Positions 1 through 9,916 of a stretch of DNA of 64,000 bases are shown here, piece by piece. How positions within the stretch are numbered: position 1 is the stretch's first letter; every line of letters starts with the position of its first letter. A program made the translations under genes and the position numbers. The notes beneath the pieces are model-generated. The model was not told the origin of the DNA, made no database searches, and saw only the letters and a program-made list of their open reading frames with translations. The DNA is taken from positions 26,128 through 90,127 of the forward strand of contig CANNFB010000012.1 of the NCBI GenBank assembly GCA_947503785.1. The letters run 5' to 3'. The DNA is from an uncultured Campylobacterales bacterium (GTDB lineage: Bacteria > Campylobacterota > Campylobacteria > Campylobacterales > Arcobacteraceae).

Positions 1-9
1 TATTTTTAT

Positions 10-1317
10 TTATTTCATATTAAAAAAAGTATTTTTTGTAACGAGTATATATTTCTTTTTTAGTGAAGTTTCAAACTTTTCTGATGCAGATTTTAGTTTT
101 CCATAAGAGATTTTAGCAACATCTTTATCTTCCCAAAGTATCTGTACAAAAGTCACAGTTTTTCTATCATGAGCTATTAAATCAATTGAATTATTGTTAT
201 TATCCCACCAAGAACCAATAGCAATTGGAGTGTATGAAAAAATATCTTTTTGTTTATTATCAATGATTTCTTTTATACATTTTTTATAAGATAAAAAAAC
301 AGTTTTACTAATAAATTCATCTTGGATTAACTCACTAATTTCTTTTATATCCCCTAATTGTAAGGCTGTTAGATTTGGATATATATAAGAGAACCAAAAT
401 TTTAAAGCATTGTCTTTAATTTCGTATCTACCAAATTTTGATGTTTTTTGATTATCTCCAAGAGGAATACTTTTTTTAATAATCATCATATCAATTAGTT
501 TTTGTAAATACCTAGATAAATGCGTTGATTTAACATCTAGTGAGTTTGCTATATCCCCTATTTTTGTATTTCCCTTTGATATGGAGTGTAAAATTGAAGA
601 ATATGTTCCAATATCACTAAGTTCATTTTTAAGAACTCTAATCCCATAATCAAAAAGGTAAGAATTAGATGATAAAAAAAGATTGTAAATATTTTCTGTA
701 AAATCTATTTTAGGGTTATAGTATTTTAAATTTGAAGGTGTTGTTCCTAAAAGTGAATACACATAAAGTTGATCTAATCTATTCATCTCAGGGAAAAACT
801 CTTTTATTGCTATAAAGTTTAAATATTCAAGATTAATAATCTCATTTGATATACGTGTTAAATCATTTTTATAAGAGTCATTAAAAAGAACACATGAAGA
901 TACAATTATTTGAATATTTTTGTCTTTTAAACTTTTTTTCCAAAATTTTATTAAATCTGCTAAAGCATTTTTATCAACTTTCAAAATATTTTGAAAATCT
1001 TCTAAAATAATAACAAGTTTTTTTTCAATAATTTGTTTTTCTAAGAGTTTTAGAACATCTGTAAAGCATGTAAAAGGATTACCTGATATCTTCGCTTGCT
1101 TAAAGTGTTTATTCAAAGTATTGCCCATTTGTGTAAAGAAATGAGTTGGTATCATTTCATAATTTGCAAAATAGATTTTTTCTTTATCTTTCGTATACTC
1201 ATGAAGTAAAAAAGTTTTTCCACTATTTTTAGGACCAAATAAAAAATCTATTGCAGAATTTGCTTTGTCATAACTGTTATTTAAAGACTCTAATTCTTTT
1301 TCTCTTTGTAAAAACAT
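10..1317 (-). CDS. AAA ATPase with C-terminal DUF234 domain
   Basis: A 435-residue cytoplasmic P-loop ATPase. The Walker A motif GPKNSGKT lies near residue 28 and a Walker B-like strand (VIILEDF) near residue 102. A winged-helix segment (DIANSLDVKSTHLSRYLQKL) follows at about 255-275. The C-terminal third is DUF234-like, with FWFSYIYP and then GSWWDNNNNSIDLIA. DUF234 often resembles a PD-(D/E)xK nuclease fold, but where the ECKW strand is expected this protein reads VQILW, so a catalytic site looks lost. The ATG is preceded by AGGATTAGAT. It is the last gene of a run behind carB and the YrdC-like gene. Members of this family are found across bacteria and archaea with no settled function. The family call is firm; the role is unknown. 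Confidence 0.8.
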   Translation of the reverse strand: MFLQREKELESLNNSYDKANSAIDFLFGPKNSGKTFLLHEYTKDKEKIYFANYEMIPTHFFTQMGNTLNKHFKQAKISGNPFTCFTDVLKLLEKQIIEKKLVIILEDFQNILKVDKNALADLIKFWKKSLKDKNIQIIVSSCVLFNDSYKNDLTRISNEIINLEYLNFIAIKEFFPEMNRLDQLYVYSLLGTTPSNLKYYNPKIDFTENIYNLFLSSNSYLFDYGIRVLKNELSDIGTYSSILHSISKGNTKIGDIANSLDVKSTHLSRYLQKLIDMMIIKKSIPLGDNQKTSKFGRYEIKDNALKFWFSYIYPNLTALQLGDIKEISELIQDEFISKTVFLSYKKCIKEIIDNKQKDIFSYTPIAIGSWWDNNNNSIDLIAHDRKTVTFVQILWEDKDVAKISYGKLKSASEKFETSLKKKYILVTKNTFFNMK

Positions 1318-1329
1318 ATCTAATCCTAC

Positions 1330-1773
1330 TTATCTTATTTTATTCATCTTATTTTTTTTTAATAAATAAATACTTGAAGAACTTTTTTCACTAAATTCAT
1401 CTTTAGTATAAACAATGATATCACAACTTTTTAAAGCAAAATCTAATTCAAAGCTTTTTGAAGTTAAATTAGCAGATGTAGAATATAAAGTGCTAAATTT
1501 TGATATAAAAGAATAAAATTTATCCTCTTTTGGAATAACTCTAAAAGATTTTTCATTTGGATAAATAAATGTAGTTTTCTTAGATTTTCTAACTATTTTT
1601 CTAAATTTTTTAGGGATTCGGGTATGTTCTTTTAATGTTTTAAAAGAATCAACGGTATGAAGTATTTTTTTTGATTTTGGTCTTTGTTTTACAACAGAAA
1701 GTTTTTCATCATTTGAAGATGAGAAACCAACTGTTGTATCTGTTTGAACTAGATAAACTAGCGATGAATTCAT
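1330..1773 (-). CDS. Short Sua5/YciO/YrdC-family protein
   Basis: A 147-residue protein. It has the N-terminal YrdC-like pattern VYLVQTDTTVGF, then a basic QRPKSKK stretch that corresponds to the KxR substrate site, and a central STSANLTS motif typical of the family. Family members bind ATP and threonine or RNA; TsaC/Sua5 makes threonylcarbamoyl-AMP for tRNA t6A. This protein is shorter than TsaC (about 190 residues) and is probably a Campylobacterota-type shortened paralogue, so I do not call it tsaC. It starts 8 bases after carB ends and ends 12 bases before the DUF234 ATPase gene, so the three are probably one transcript. Confidence 0.7.
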   Translation of the reverse strand: MNSSLVYLVQTDTTVGFSSSNDEKLSVVKQRPKSKKILHTVDSFKTLKEHTRIPKKFRKIVRKSKKTTFIYPNEKSFRVIPKEDKFYSFISKFSTLYSTSANLTSKSFELDFALKSCDIIVYTKDEFSEKSSSSIYLLKKNKMNKIR

Positions 1774-1781
1774 AAAAAAGT

Positions 1782-4700
1782 TTAGTCGTTTAAGAACTCT
1801 TGGATAGATTTAACACCTAAGCCATTTTTCTTTTTTAATACAGTAATAGATTCAACACAAGCAAGTGCTGCTGATGCTGTTGTTACATAAGGAACATTCT
1901 CTTTTAACACTGCACGTCTAATGTTTTTACCATCATCTTTTGATGATTCTTTTCCATCTGATGTATTAAATGCTAAGGCAATTTCACCATTTGTAATAGA
2001 ATCTGTAATATTAGGACGACCTTCAGAAATTTTAAGAACTTTCTCACACTCAATTCCAGCATCAGTTATAACTTTATGATTTCCACCAGTAGCAACTACT
2101 GTAAAACCTTGATCAACTAAACCTTTTGCAATTTTAGGAGCGAATTCTTTATCTAGATCACATAATGAAATAAATACTTTCCCACTTAATGGTAAATCAT
2201 TTTTAGCAGCACTTTGTGCTTTTGCATAAGACTCACCAAAGCTGTCAGAAATACCCATAACTTCACCAGTAGATTTCATTTCAGGTGTTAAAATCATATC
2301 TGAACCAGATAATTTATTGAATGGGAAAACTGCTTCTTTAACAGCTACGTGATCTCTTAAAATTGGTTTTAAAACACCATTTCCTTCCCATACTAAATCA
2401 AAGTTATATGAAGATAAAGCATCTCTTAAAGATTCACCCCACATAACTCTAGTAGCAACTTTTGCTAATGGCATACCAGTTGCTTTAGATACAAAAGGAA
2501 CAGTTCTTGAAGCTCTTGGATTCACTTCAATTAAGTAAATTTGACCTTTATGGATTGCATACTGAACATTCATTAAACCAACAACACCTAAATTAAGTGC
2601 CATTGTTTTAGTTTTTGTTTCTAACTCTTTGATTAATTCATCTGAAATAGAAATTGGAGGTAATGAACAAGCAGAATCACCTGAGTGAATTCCAGCTTCT
2701 TCAATATGTTGCATAATTCCACCAATATAAACTTCTTTACCATCACAAATACAATCAACGTCTAATTCAACTGCTCTGTCTAAGAATCTATCAATTAATA
2801 CAGGTGCATCATTAGATACAGAAACTGCTTCATCCATATATTGCTTTAATTCTGCTGTTGAATAAACGATTCTCATTCCTCTTCCACCAAGTACAAATGA
2901 AGGACGAACAAGTACTGGATAACCAATTCTCTCAGCAATTTCAATAGCTTCTTCTACAAGAACTGCAGTACCATTTTCAGGTTGTAGTAATCCAGCTTCT
3001 TCTACGAACTTAGAGAACTTTTTTCTATCTTCTGCTAAGTCAATAACAGCAGCCGTAGTACCTATAATCTTAGCGCCTGCATCTGTTAATGCATTTGCAA
3101 GTTTTAAAGGAGTTTGTCCACCAAAGTGTACAATTACACCATCTGGTTGTTCTTCTTCAATTACTGCTCTAACGTGTTCAAAGTCAATTGGTTCAAAGTA
3201 TAAAATATCTGATGTATCATAATCAGTTGATACAGTTTCAGGGTTACAGTTATACATAATAGTCTTAACACCCATTTCATTTAAAGCAAATGAAGCATGT
3301 ACACAACAGTAATCAAACTCAATACCTTGACCAATTCTATTTGGACCACCACCTATAATCATAACTTTCTTTTCATCAGATTCAGGTTTTGCAACTTTTG
3401 GTAATTTTGTAATATTTGTAGTTGAGTAAAGATATGGAGTTAAAGCTTTAAACTCAGCAGAACAAGTATCAACTTCATTGTATTCTAAGTTTACATCTAA
3501 AGTTTTTCTAGCAGTATAAACGTCATCTTCTGTTTTACCGATTAATCTTGCAATCATAACATCAGAGAAACCATTTGTTTTTGCAGTTCTCATAGCTAAT
3601 TCATCATTTAAGATTGACTCAGTCATTGAAGCTTCAATATTATAAATTTCTCTAAATTTAGTTAAGAACCATGGATCAATAGCACAAAGATCAAAAATCT
3701 CTTCATTTGTAAGACCTTGTCTCATACCATCCATTACATATAATGCTCTAGAATCATTTGGTCTTCTAATCTCTTTTTTGATTTTTTCCATATCAGTAGA
3801 AATAGAATCAAAACCACAAAGACCAGTTTCAAGCGAACAAAGTGCTTTTTGCATAGACTCGTTAAATGTTCTACCCATTGCCATAACTTCACCAACAGAT
3901 TTCATAGCTGTAGTTAATGTAGAGTTTGCTTTAGGGAATTTTTCAAAAGTAAATCGAGGAATTTTTGTAACAACATAATCAATTACTGGTTCAAATGATG
4001 CAGTTGTACCTGTAATGTCATTTTCAATTTCATCTAAAGTAAATCCAACTGCTAAAAGAGTTGCAACTTTTGCAATAGGATAACCAGTTGCTTTTGATGC
4101 AAGTGCAGAAGATCTTGATACTCTTGGATTCATTTCAATTACAATCATTCTTCCAGTTTTAGGACAAATTGAGAACTGTACGTTAGAACCACCTGTATCA
4201 ACACCAATTTCTCTAAGAATTGCAAAAGATGCATTTCTCATATCTTGGTATTCTTTATCAGTTAAAGTTAAAGCAGGAGCAACAGTGATACTATCACCTG
4301 TATGAACACCCATTGGGTCTAAGTTTTCAATTGAACATACAATAATACAGTTATCTTTTTTATCTCTGATAACTTCCATCTCGTACTCTTTCCAACCAAG
4401 CATAGATTCCATAATCTCAATTTCATTGATTGGAGAGGCATCAATACCAGACTCAGCTAGTAATTTGAATTCTTCCATATTATATGCAACACCAGAACCA
4501 CCACCTGCTAGGGTAAATGAAGCTCTAGAAATTACTGGGAAACCAATATCTTTAGCTACTTTAATAGCTTCTTCAACAGAATAAGCATTTGCACTTTTTG
4601 GTAAATCCATACCAATTTTAATCATTGCATCATTAAAAAGTTGTCTTTCTTCACCTTTTTTAATTGCATCTGGATGAGCTCCAAGGAATTGAATACCTTC

Positions 4701-5024
4701 AAGCATCCCTTTATCATACATAGATGTTGCAACATTTAGTGCTGTTTGTCCACCCATAGTTGGTAAGATAGCATCAATATTTTCTTTTTTGATTATTTTA
4801 GCAACCATATCTTCAGTGATTGGTTCTATATAAGTTCTATCAGCAAACTCAGGATCTGTCATAATAGTTGCTGGATTTGAATTAATTAAAACAACTCTGT
4901 ATCCTAGTTCTTTTAGTGTCTTCGTAGCTTGAGTACCTGAATAATCAAACTCACATGCTTGACCAATAACAATTGGACCAGAACCGATTAGTAAAATATT
5001 TTTTATATCTTCTCTTTTTGGCAT
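1782..5024 (-). CDS. carB: Carbamoyl-phosphate synthase large subunit
   Basis: A 1080-residue protein of the usual CarB length. It makes carbamoyl phosphate from bicarbonate, ATP and ammonia supplied by CarA, feeding arginine and pyrimidine synthesis in the cytoplasm. It has two homologous ATP-grasp halves: the first opens with [20 protein letters not shown], the second with [18 protein letters not shown] near residue 555. Each carries an EVNPRASR- or [12 protein letters not shown] motif. The last 140 residues form the MGS-like allosteric domain that in other bacteria binds UMP or ornithine. carA is not in the window. GGGGAA lies just before the ATG and a TATAAT box about 35 bases upstream. 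The gene leads the carB, YrdC-like, DUF234 ATPase run. Confidence 0.97.
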   Translation of the reverse strand: MPKREDIKNILLIGSGPIVIGQACEFDYSGTQATKTLKELGYRVVLINSNPATIMTDPEFADRTYIEPITEDMVAKIIKKENIDAILPTMGGQTALNVATSMYDKGMLEGIQFLGAHPDAIKKGEERQLFNDAMIKIGMDLPKSANAYSVEEAIKVAKDIGFPVISRASFTLAGGGSGVAYNMEEFKLLAESGIDASPINEIEIMESMLGWKEYEMEVIRDKKDNCIIVCSIENLDPMGVHTGDSITVAPALTLTDKEYQDMRNASFAILREIGVDTGGSNVQFSICPKTGRMIVIEMNPRVSRSSALASKATGYPIAKVATLLAVGFTLDEIENDITGTTASFEPVIDYVVTKIPRFTFEKFPKANSTLTTAMKSVGEVMAMGRTFNESMQKALCSLETGLCGFDSISTDMEKIKKEIRRPNDSRALYVMDGMRQGLTNEEIFDLCAIDPWFLTKFREIYNIEASMTESILNDELAMRTAKTNGFSDVMIARLIGKTEDDVYTARKTLDVNLEYNEVDTCSAEFKALTPYLYSTTNITKLPKVAKPESDEKKVMIIGGGPNRIGQGIEFDYCCVHASFALNEMGVKTIMYNCNPETVSTDYDTSDILYFEPIDFEHVRAVIEEEQPDGVIVHFGGQTPLKLANALTDAGAKIIGTTAAVIDLAEDRKKFSKFVEEAGLLQPENGTAVLVEEAIEIAERIGYPVLVRPSFVLGGRGMRIVYSTAELKQYMDEAVSVSNDAPVLIDRFLDRAVELDVDCICDGKEVYIGGIMQHIEEAGIHSGDSACSLPPISISDELIKELETKTKTMALNLGVVGLMNVQYAIHKGQIYLIEVNPRASRTVPFVSKATGMPLAKVATRVMWGESLRDALSSYNFDLVWEGNGVLKPILRDHVAVKEAVFPFNKLSGSDMILTPEMKSTGEVMGISDSFGESYAKAQSAAKNDLPLSGKVFISLCDLDKEFAPKIAKGLVDQGFTVVATGGNHKVITDAGIECEKVLKISEGRPNITDSITNGEIALAFNTSDGKESSKDDGKNIRRAVLKENVPYVTTASAALACVESITVLKKKNGLGVKSIQEFLND

Positions 5025-5059
5025 AAAAATTCCCCATATATATTTTTATAAATTTGGAG

Positions 5060-5065
5060 ATTATA
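5060..5065 (-). promoter_or_regulatory. Predicted -10 box of the carB operon
   Basis: Read on the minus strand this is TATAAT, giving a predicted transcript start about 28 bases before the carB ATG. As is usual in Campylobacterota, no clear -35 box is seen. Upstream, at about 5091-5106, a short palindrome (ATTCG, six bases, CGAAT) could be an operator or chance. Confidence 0.5.
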
Positions 5066-5143
5066 TCTATAAAGTGCTTAAAATTCGGTTATACGAATGA
5101 AAGATAGAATTGTTTTTTTACTTATTTATTATTAAGTCTTACT

Positions 5144-5674
5144 TTAAAATAATTTGTCTTTTACAAATAAAATAATTACTATAAATACCATAAAAACGAT
5201 AAGGTCAAAAATAAAATATTTATTTTCTTTTAATTGAGTTTTACTACCAATTAGTCCGTGATACCATTTTTTATCCATTCTTTCATTAACAATTTGTGTT
5301 AAATTTTCCATCCCTTCATCACTTAAAAAAGATGTTTTCCCTAAGACTTGTATAAAAAGATATATCTGAACTACGACTAATAAAGATAGCCAATCATACT
5401 GCGTATAAAAATATGTATAGGAAATCAAAAGTGTTGATAAAAGGCCAACTACATAGAAGAGCCCTATTGTTCTAAGTAAATAGTTTAATTTTCTTCTTTG
5501 AAAAAAAAATTGACTATATGAAAAAAGTATTAAAACACCTGTTATTCCACTTGCTTTATTTTCTCCCATATTAATATATGAGATATAGTAAGTTAAAATA
5601 ATTAAAGGAATTAACAATAAAGTTGATATATACCAACTTATACTTCTATCAAGTGTTTTAATATTAAATTGCAT
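5144..5674 (-). CDS. Small integral membrane protein, unknown function
   Basis: A 176-residue hydrophobic protein that I do not recognise. About five membrane segments are visible: residues 14-34 (WYISTLLLIPLIILTYYISYI), 40-56, two across about 67-112, and a C-terminal one at 152-172 that ends with KDKLF. A charged loop of about 40 residues (roughly 112-150) sits between the last two. There is no signal peptide cleavage site and no catalytic motif. It is followed after 37 bases upstream by the ThiF/MoeB-like gene in the same direction, so the two may be co-transcribed. Confidence 0.6.
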   Translation of the reverse strand: MQFNIKTLDRSISWYISTLLLIPLIILTYYISYINMGENKASGITGVLILFSYSQFFFQRRKLNYLLRTIGLFYVVGLLSTLLISYTYFYTQYDWLSLLVVVQIYLFIQVLGKTSFLSDEGMENLTQIVNERMDKKWYHGLIGSKTQLKENKYFIFDLIVFMVFIVIILFVKDKLF

Positions 5675-5711
5675 TTTAGAATTCCCTTTTTATCTGTATA
5701 CTCTTAGATAA

Positions 5712-6392
5712 TTATGAAGTAGGAAGATTAAATCTTTTAGTATCTAAAACACCCTCATTATCAAAAGACAAATAGTATAAAATATCTTTTTTTACAGGAA
5801 GTCCAGTAAGATGTCTAATTGCTAGATTAGCTTGAAGTGAAGCTATATGCATAACTATTGGACAAGCAATACCATTTGGTTTTCTATCACTTACTTGAAA
5901 AACTGCTTCATAAGATGCTTTTTCAAAGAAACAAACTTGACCATGAAATTCTTCAACCGAACCATAAATCCAAGCTTGATTATTTGCTATACAGTATTCG
6001 TTTATATCTGCACGTGTAGGAAGATTGTCAGTTCCATCAATAATTAAATCAAACTCTAAACCACGTTTTGCAAAATCTTGAAAACTTTCCACGTAAGAAG
6101 TTACTTTTGTATATGGGCATCTTGACTCAACTAGTTCTTTTAAAACATCTGCTTTAAACTTGCCATCATCTCCAACTTTAAAACCAATTTGTCTATGAAT
6201 ATTATGAACACCAACTTCATCAAAATCAACCAGTGCAAACTCACCTATTCCAGAAGCTCCAAGTGCGATAGCAAGAGAACATCCAAGCCCTCCACTACCA
6301 ATAATTGCAACTTTTTTATTTGAAAGTGAGTCTTGTGTTTCTTCACCCCAAAGTTTTATCTGTCTATTAAAAAATTCATGTGATTCACTCAT
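5712..6392 (-). CDS. ThiF/MoeB/HesA-family E1-like adenylyltransferase
   Basis: A 226-residue E1-like enzyme. Relatives adenylate the C-terminal glycine of a ubiquitin-like sulfur carrier (ThiS or MoaD). The nucleotide site GSGGLGCSLAIALGASGIGE lies at about residues 32-51, followed by LVDFDEVGVHNIHRQIGF, which holds the adenylation aspartate and arginine, and by DGTDNLPTRADINEYC and WIYGSVEEFHGQV. It is shorter than E. coli MoeB (about 249) and lacks the paired CxxC zinc ligands near the C-terminus. The sulfur carrier it serves is therefore unclear. No thi or moa genes are adjacent. A good AAGGAA Shine-Dalgarno precedes the ATG. Confidence 0.8.
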   Translation of the reverse strand: MSESHEFFNRQIKLWGEETQDSLSNKKVAIIGSGGLGCSLAIALGASGIGEFALVDFDEVGVHNIHRQIGFKVGDDGKFKADVLKELVESRCPYTKVTSYVESFQDFAKRGLEFDLIIDGTDNLPTRADINEYCIANNQAWIYGSVEEFHGQVCFFEKASYEAVFQVSDRKPNGIACPIVMHIASLQANLAIRHLTGLPVKKDILYYLSFDNEGVLDTKRFNLPTS

Positions 6393-6412
6393 ATTTTATT
6401 CCTTAGTAAATA

Positions 6413-6418
6413 AGTATA
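6413..6418 (-). promoter_or_regulatory. Possible -10 box of the ThiF-like gene
   Basis: Minus-strand TATACT about 20 bases upstream of the ATG, separated from it by the AAGGAA ribosome-binding site. The leader would be very short, so this is tentative. Confidence 0.3.
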
Positions 6419-6485
6419 GTTTATTTTTATTATATATATTTGTAATAATAGCAGATTTAATTTAAAATTATATGATTGAAGTCAA

Positions 6486-8891
6486 CTAGTTATATTCAGG
6501 AACAGGTTGAGCAATCATTAAATCTTCATACTCTACTGTATCTTCTATTTCTTCTTCATAAAGATATTTTTGAAAACCTATAAAAGTCTCTCGTATTGTT
6601 TTTATATCTCCAATTTTACTTTTTGCATCTTCAATAGCGCTGTATTGTGCAATTAATAAATCTTTTAATCTTTTATCATCAAGCTCTTTTATTCCATTAT
6701 CTACATATTGTTTTAAAACAAAATCTAAAAACTTTTGTTTTTCATCATCATAATGTGCAATTTTAATTTTTGCTTTTGTTGCTCTTTGCAATCGTGGAAC
6801 TATATCTTTATGATAAGCAATATATGACAAGACATCAAACAAATCACTTTTCTGTGCACTTACTAGATTTTTCAAACCTTCAAGTTGAGTTAGAGTATAC
6901 CCTGCCTCACTAAGTTCTTCTAAAAGTCTTTTTCTCGTATCTGGAATAGACCAGATTCGTCTAAGTTCACTTTCATTTTTAAAGAACTTTGGTATCTCTT
7001 TAAATAGTTCTTTTACAAACTGTTCACTTGACATTGGTTTTCCATCAGGAGAATAAAAAGATGTTTTTATCATAGAGTCTAAATCAGCGAACTTTCCATC
7101 TGATAATTTTATACGAATCATTTCTCTTGTTTTTTTCTCACATACACAAGGTCTATTATTACAAACTTCACAAGTTTTAGGCTCTTCTTTTTCACAAATA
7201 CAAGGTCTAAGATTACAAATTTTACAAGGTTCTTTTGGTATTGGTTCTTCTGGATCGATTAGCTCACCATCCCAAGCAGGGTCTATAAAGTGTTTATAGT
7301 TGTCATAAAAGTCATAAATCGTAAAATAATCTTTCCCGTCAAACAGTCTTGTCCCACGTCCTACTATTTGTTTAAACTCAACCATAGATTTTACATCTCT
7401 TAAAAGTATGATATTTTTAATTTCAGGAGCATCTACACCCGTGCTAAGTTTTTTAGATGTTGTCAAAATTGTAGGAATTATTTTTTCATTATCTTGGAAA
7501 TCTTTTAAAAATTGCTCACCTTTTGAACCTTCATTTGCAGTAACTCGACAACAATAATCTACATTTGTAGAATCTGCTTTTTGGTTTATAAGATTTCGTA
7601 TAGCTGCGGCGTGATTTTGTGACTCACAAAAGACTAAAGTTTTTTGGTTTTGATTTATCAAATCCATAAAAAGATTTACTCTATATTTTTCAATACCCAT
7701 AATCTCTATTATTTTATTTTGATCATCTTGTGTATATTCTTTGCTTACATCAATTTCACCTTCTAATACTTCATCATCATTAGTAAATATATATTTATCT
7801 CCTGTTGTTGAAATATCTTTTACTTTAAAAGGTGTCAAGAAGCCATCATTTATTCCCTCTTTTAATGAGTACTGATAAATAGGCTCGCCAAAGTATTTAT
7901 AAGTATCACCATTCTCATCTCTTTTAGGAGTTGCTGTAAGTCCTAGTTGAACAGCTGGTTCAAAGTATTCAAGTATTTCTCTCCAAGAACTTTCATCACT
8001 AGCTCCTCCTCTATGACACTCATCTATAATAATAAAATCAAAGAAATCTTTTGCATACTCTCCAAAATTTGGTGTGTCATTAGCTCCACTCATAAAGGTT
8101 TGAAAAATAGTAAAAAAGATACTTCCATTTGTAGGTACTTTTTTCTTCTTTCTTATTTCACTAGGATCAATCCTAATTAAAGCATCTTCAGGAAATGCTC
8201 CAAAAGATAAAAAGGCTTGATTTGCTAAAATATTTCTATCTGCTAAAAACAAAATTCTAGGACTTCTTTTAAAATCTTTTTGTAAGTTCCATTTTGAATG
8301 AAAAAGTTTCCAAGCGATTTGAAAAGCAATGGCTGTTTTTCCCGTACCAGTTGCAAGTGTAAGAAGTATTCTTTTTTTATCATCGGCTATGGCTTCTAGT
8401 GTTTTTGTGATTGCATTGTTTTGATAGTATCTAGGTTCCCAAGTACCACCTTTATCTTCAAAAGGAATAGAAAAAAGTCTATCTTCAATAGTACGTTCTT
8501 TTGGAAAGGTCATATTCCATAACTCATCAGGACTTGGAAATGTTTCTACATCACACTCAATACCTTCTTGCATATCTATACTATAAATTTGTTTTCCATT
8601 TGTAGAGTAAGTAAACCTTATCTTTAAACGAGTAGCATAATCTTTTGCTTGACTTACTCCATCACTATAGTGTAAGTCTCTTTTCTTAGCTTCTATTACA
8701 GCTAAATATCTATTTTTATAGACAAGTACATAATCAGCACTCAAAGAACTCGTACGCTCTCCTTTAAAACCTTTTAGTCTACCTTTGGTAATAGGAAATT
8801 CTACTTTGATAAAACTATTTTCAACTTTGCCCCAACCTGCACTTTTAAGTTTTGGGTCTATTAGATCTAGTCTTGTTTGTGCTTCATTCAT
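6486..8891 (-). CDS. hsdR: Type I restriction endonuclease subunit R
   Basis: An 801-residue motor and nuclease subunit of a type I restriction system; it translocates and cuts unmodified DNA in complex with HsdM and HsdS. The N-terminal nuclease domain includes AVIEAKKRDL near residue 65 (the ExK part of PD-ExK). The SF2 helicase follows, with Walker A ATGTGKTAIA near 180, DECHRGG near 290, LTATPKR near 318 and VGRGTRLFDG near 512. The C-terminal part fits the EcoEI-type R domain. Between them (about 555-590) is a cysteine-rich insert with two similar units, CKICNLRPCICEK and CEVCNNRPCVCEK, probably a metal site. Its start overlaps the rhuM stop by 4 bases. It looks intact. Confidence 0.95.
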   Translation of the reverse strand: MNEAQTRLDLIDPKLKSAGWGKVENSFIKVEFPITKGRLKGFKGERTSSLSADYVLVYKNRYLAVIEAKKRDLHYSDGVSQAKDYATRLKIRFTYSTNGKQIYSIDMQEGIECDVETFPSPDELWNMTFPKERTIEDRLFSIPFEDKGGTWEPRYYQNNAITKTLEAIADDKKRILLTLATGTGKTAIAFQIAWKLFHSKWNLQKDFKRSPRILFLADRNILANQAFLSFGAFPEDALIRIDPSEIRKKKKVPTNGSIFFTIFQTFMSGANDTPNFGEYAKDFFDFIIIDECHRGGASDESSWREILEYFEPAVQLGLTATPKRDENGDTYKYFGEPIYQYSLKEGINDGFLTPFKVKDISTTGDKYIFTNDDEVLEGEIDVSKEYTQDDQNKIIEIMGIEKYRVNLFMDLINQNQKTLVFCESQNHAAAIRNLINQKADSTNVDYCCRVTANEGSKGEQFLKDFQDNEKIIPTILTTSKKLSTGVDAPEIKNIILLRDVKSMVEFKQIVGRGTRLFDGKDYFTIYDFYDNYKHFIDPAWDGELIDPEEPIPKEPCKICNLRPCICEKEEPKTCEVCNNRPCVCEKKTREMIRIKLSDGKFADLDSMIKTSFYSPDGKPMSSEQFVKELFKEIPKFFKNESELRRIWSIPDTRKRLLEELSEAGYTLTQLEGLKNLVSAQKSDLFDVLSYIAYHKDIVPRLQRATKAKIKIAHYDDEKQKFLDFVLKQYVDNGIKELDDKRLKDLLIAQYSAIEDAKSKIGDIKTIRETFIGFQKYLYEEEIEDTVEYEDLMIAQPVPEYN

Positions 8892-9883
8892 TTAAAAGCC
8901 TTTATATCTTTTACTAATTCTTCAAAATTATCATTTTTTTGAATCTCTTTTTTATTAGCTTTGTATTTATCATATTCTAAATGCGACTTTTCTAGTGCCA
9001 AATTATGTGATATTTTTCCAGCATTTGAAAGTAACTCTTTTCCATTTAGACTTATGATTGCATCTAATCTACTAATCCAATCTTTCATATACATAGGCTG
9101 TTCTTGCATAGCCATTGTTTCTGCAAAGGCTAGATATTGTTCGACTAAAAGACCTAAAAGTTTTATCTCATCTTCTTTTAGATAATTTTTTGCAATACTT
9201 ACATCTTTTTTAGTGATATTTTTATTTTCTTTATCAAAAGAAGTCATACCTAAAAGAGGTTTATTTATATCTACACGATTGTGTACAAGTTCGGCTGCTG
9301 TTTGTGAAGAGATAGCCCACAAAAGTTTGTTTTGAACTATTTTGAAAAACTCTATTGTTTTTTCATCTTTTGGGTTATAATCAATACTTGTCATATAAAT
9401 GTCTTTTATTTTTTGATAAAAAAATCTTTCAGAGATTCGTATATCTCTAAGTCTTTTTTGAAGTTCATCAAAATAGTTCATGTTATTACCATTTTTAAAT
9501 CGTTCATCATCTAAGATGAAACCTTTAGTAATATATTCGTTTAGTCTTTTTCTAGCCCAAATCCTAAACTGTGTACCTTGTGGGGATTTTACTCTAAAAC
9601 CTATGGCTATTATCATATCAAGGTTATAGTATTTAACATCTTTGGTCTGTGTTTTACCCTCAATTGCGCCATGTTTAGTGGTTGTTCGGAAATTCCGAAC
9701 AACCACTTCTTTATCCAGTTCAATTTCTTCAAATATATTTGAAATATGCTCACTAATCGTTGATTTAGATTTTTGGAAAACTTCTGCAATTTGAGTTTGA
9801 TTTAGCCAGATATTTTCATCTTCAAATCTAATATCTAGTTTTATATCGCCATTGTCATTTTTATAAATTACAATATCACTCAT
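8888..9883 (-). CDS. rhuM: RhuM-family protein embedded in the type I RM operon
   Basis: A 331-residue protein of the RhuM family, named after a Salmonella pathogenicity-island gene. The N-terminus has a helix-turn-helix-like stretch (WLNQTQIAEVFQKSKSTISEHI, about 27-48). It is followed by the family block VVVRNFRTTTKHGAIEGKTQTKDVKYYNLDMIIAIGFRV and RIWARKRLNEYITKGF. The C-terminal half is helical. RhuM genes often sit inside type I restriction operons, but their function is not established; DNA binding or regulation is an inference. It lies 33 bases after hsdS and overlaps hsdR by 4 bases, so it is translated with them. A perfect 31-base inverted repeat lies within the coding sequence at 9677-9707. 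Confidence 0.88.
   Translation of the reverse strand: MSDIVIYKNDNGDIKLDIRFEDENIWLNQTQIAEVFQKSKSTISEHISNIFEEIELDKEVVVRNFRTTTKHGAIEGKTQTKDVKYYNLDMIIAIGFRVKSPQGTQFRIWARKRLNEYITKGFILDDERFKNGNNMNYFDELQKRLRDIRISERFFYQKIKDIYMTSIDYNPKDEKTIEFFKIVQNKLLWAISSQTAAELVHNRVDINKPLLGMTSFDKENKNITKKDVSIAKNYLKEDEIKLLGLLVEQYLAFAETMAMQEQPMYMKDWISRLDAIISLNGKELLSNAGKISHNLALEKSHLEYDKYKANKKEIQKNDNFEELVKDIKAFK
9677..9707. repeat. Perfect 31-base inverted repeat inside rhuM
   Basis: The two 15-base arms (AGTGGTTGTTCGGAA and its exact reverse complement) flank one central A. The repeat encodes the conserved RhuM segment around EVVVRNFRTTTK. It is GC-richer than its surroundings. It could be an operator, a strong mRNA hairpin between hsdS and hsdR, or a by-product of the conserved protein motif. 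Confidence 0.85.
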
Positions 9884-9916
9884 GCTTTTTCTTCTCCTAT
9901 CTTTTGTATCAACATT

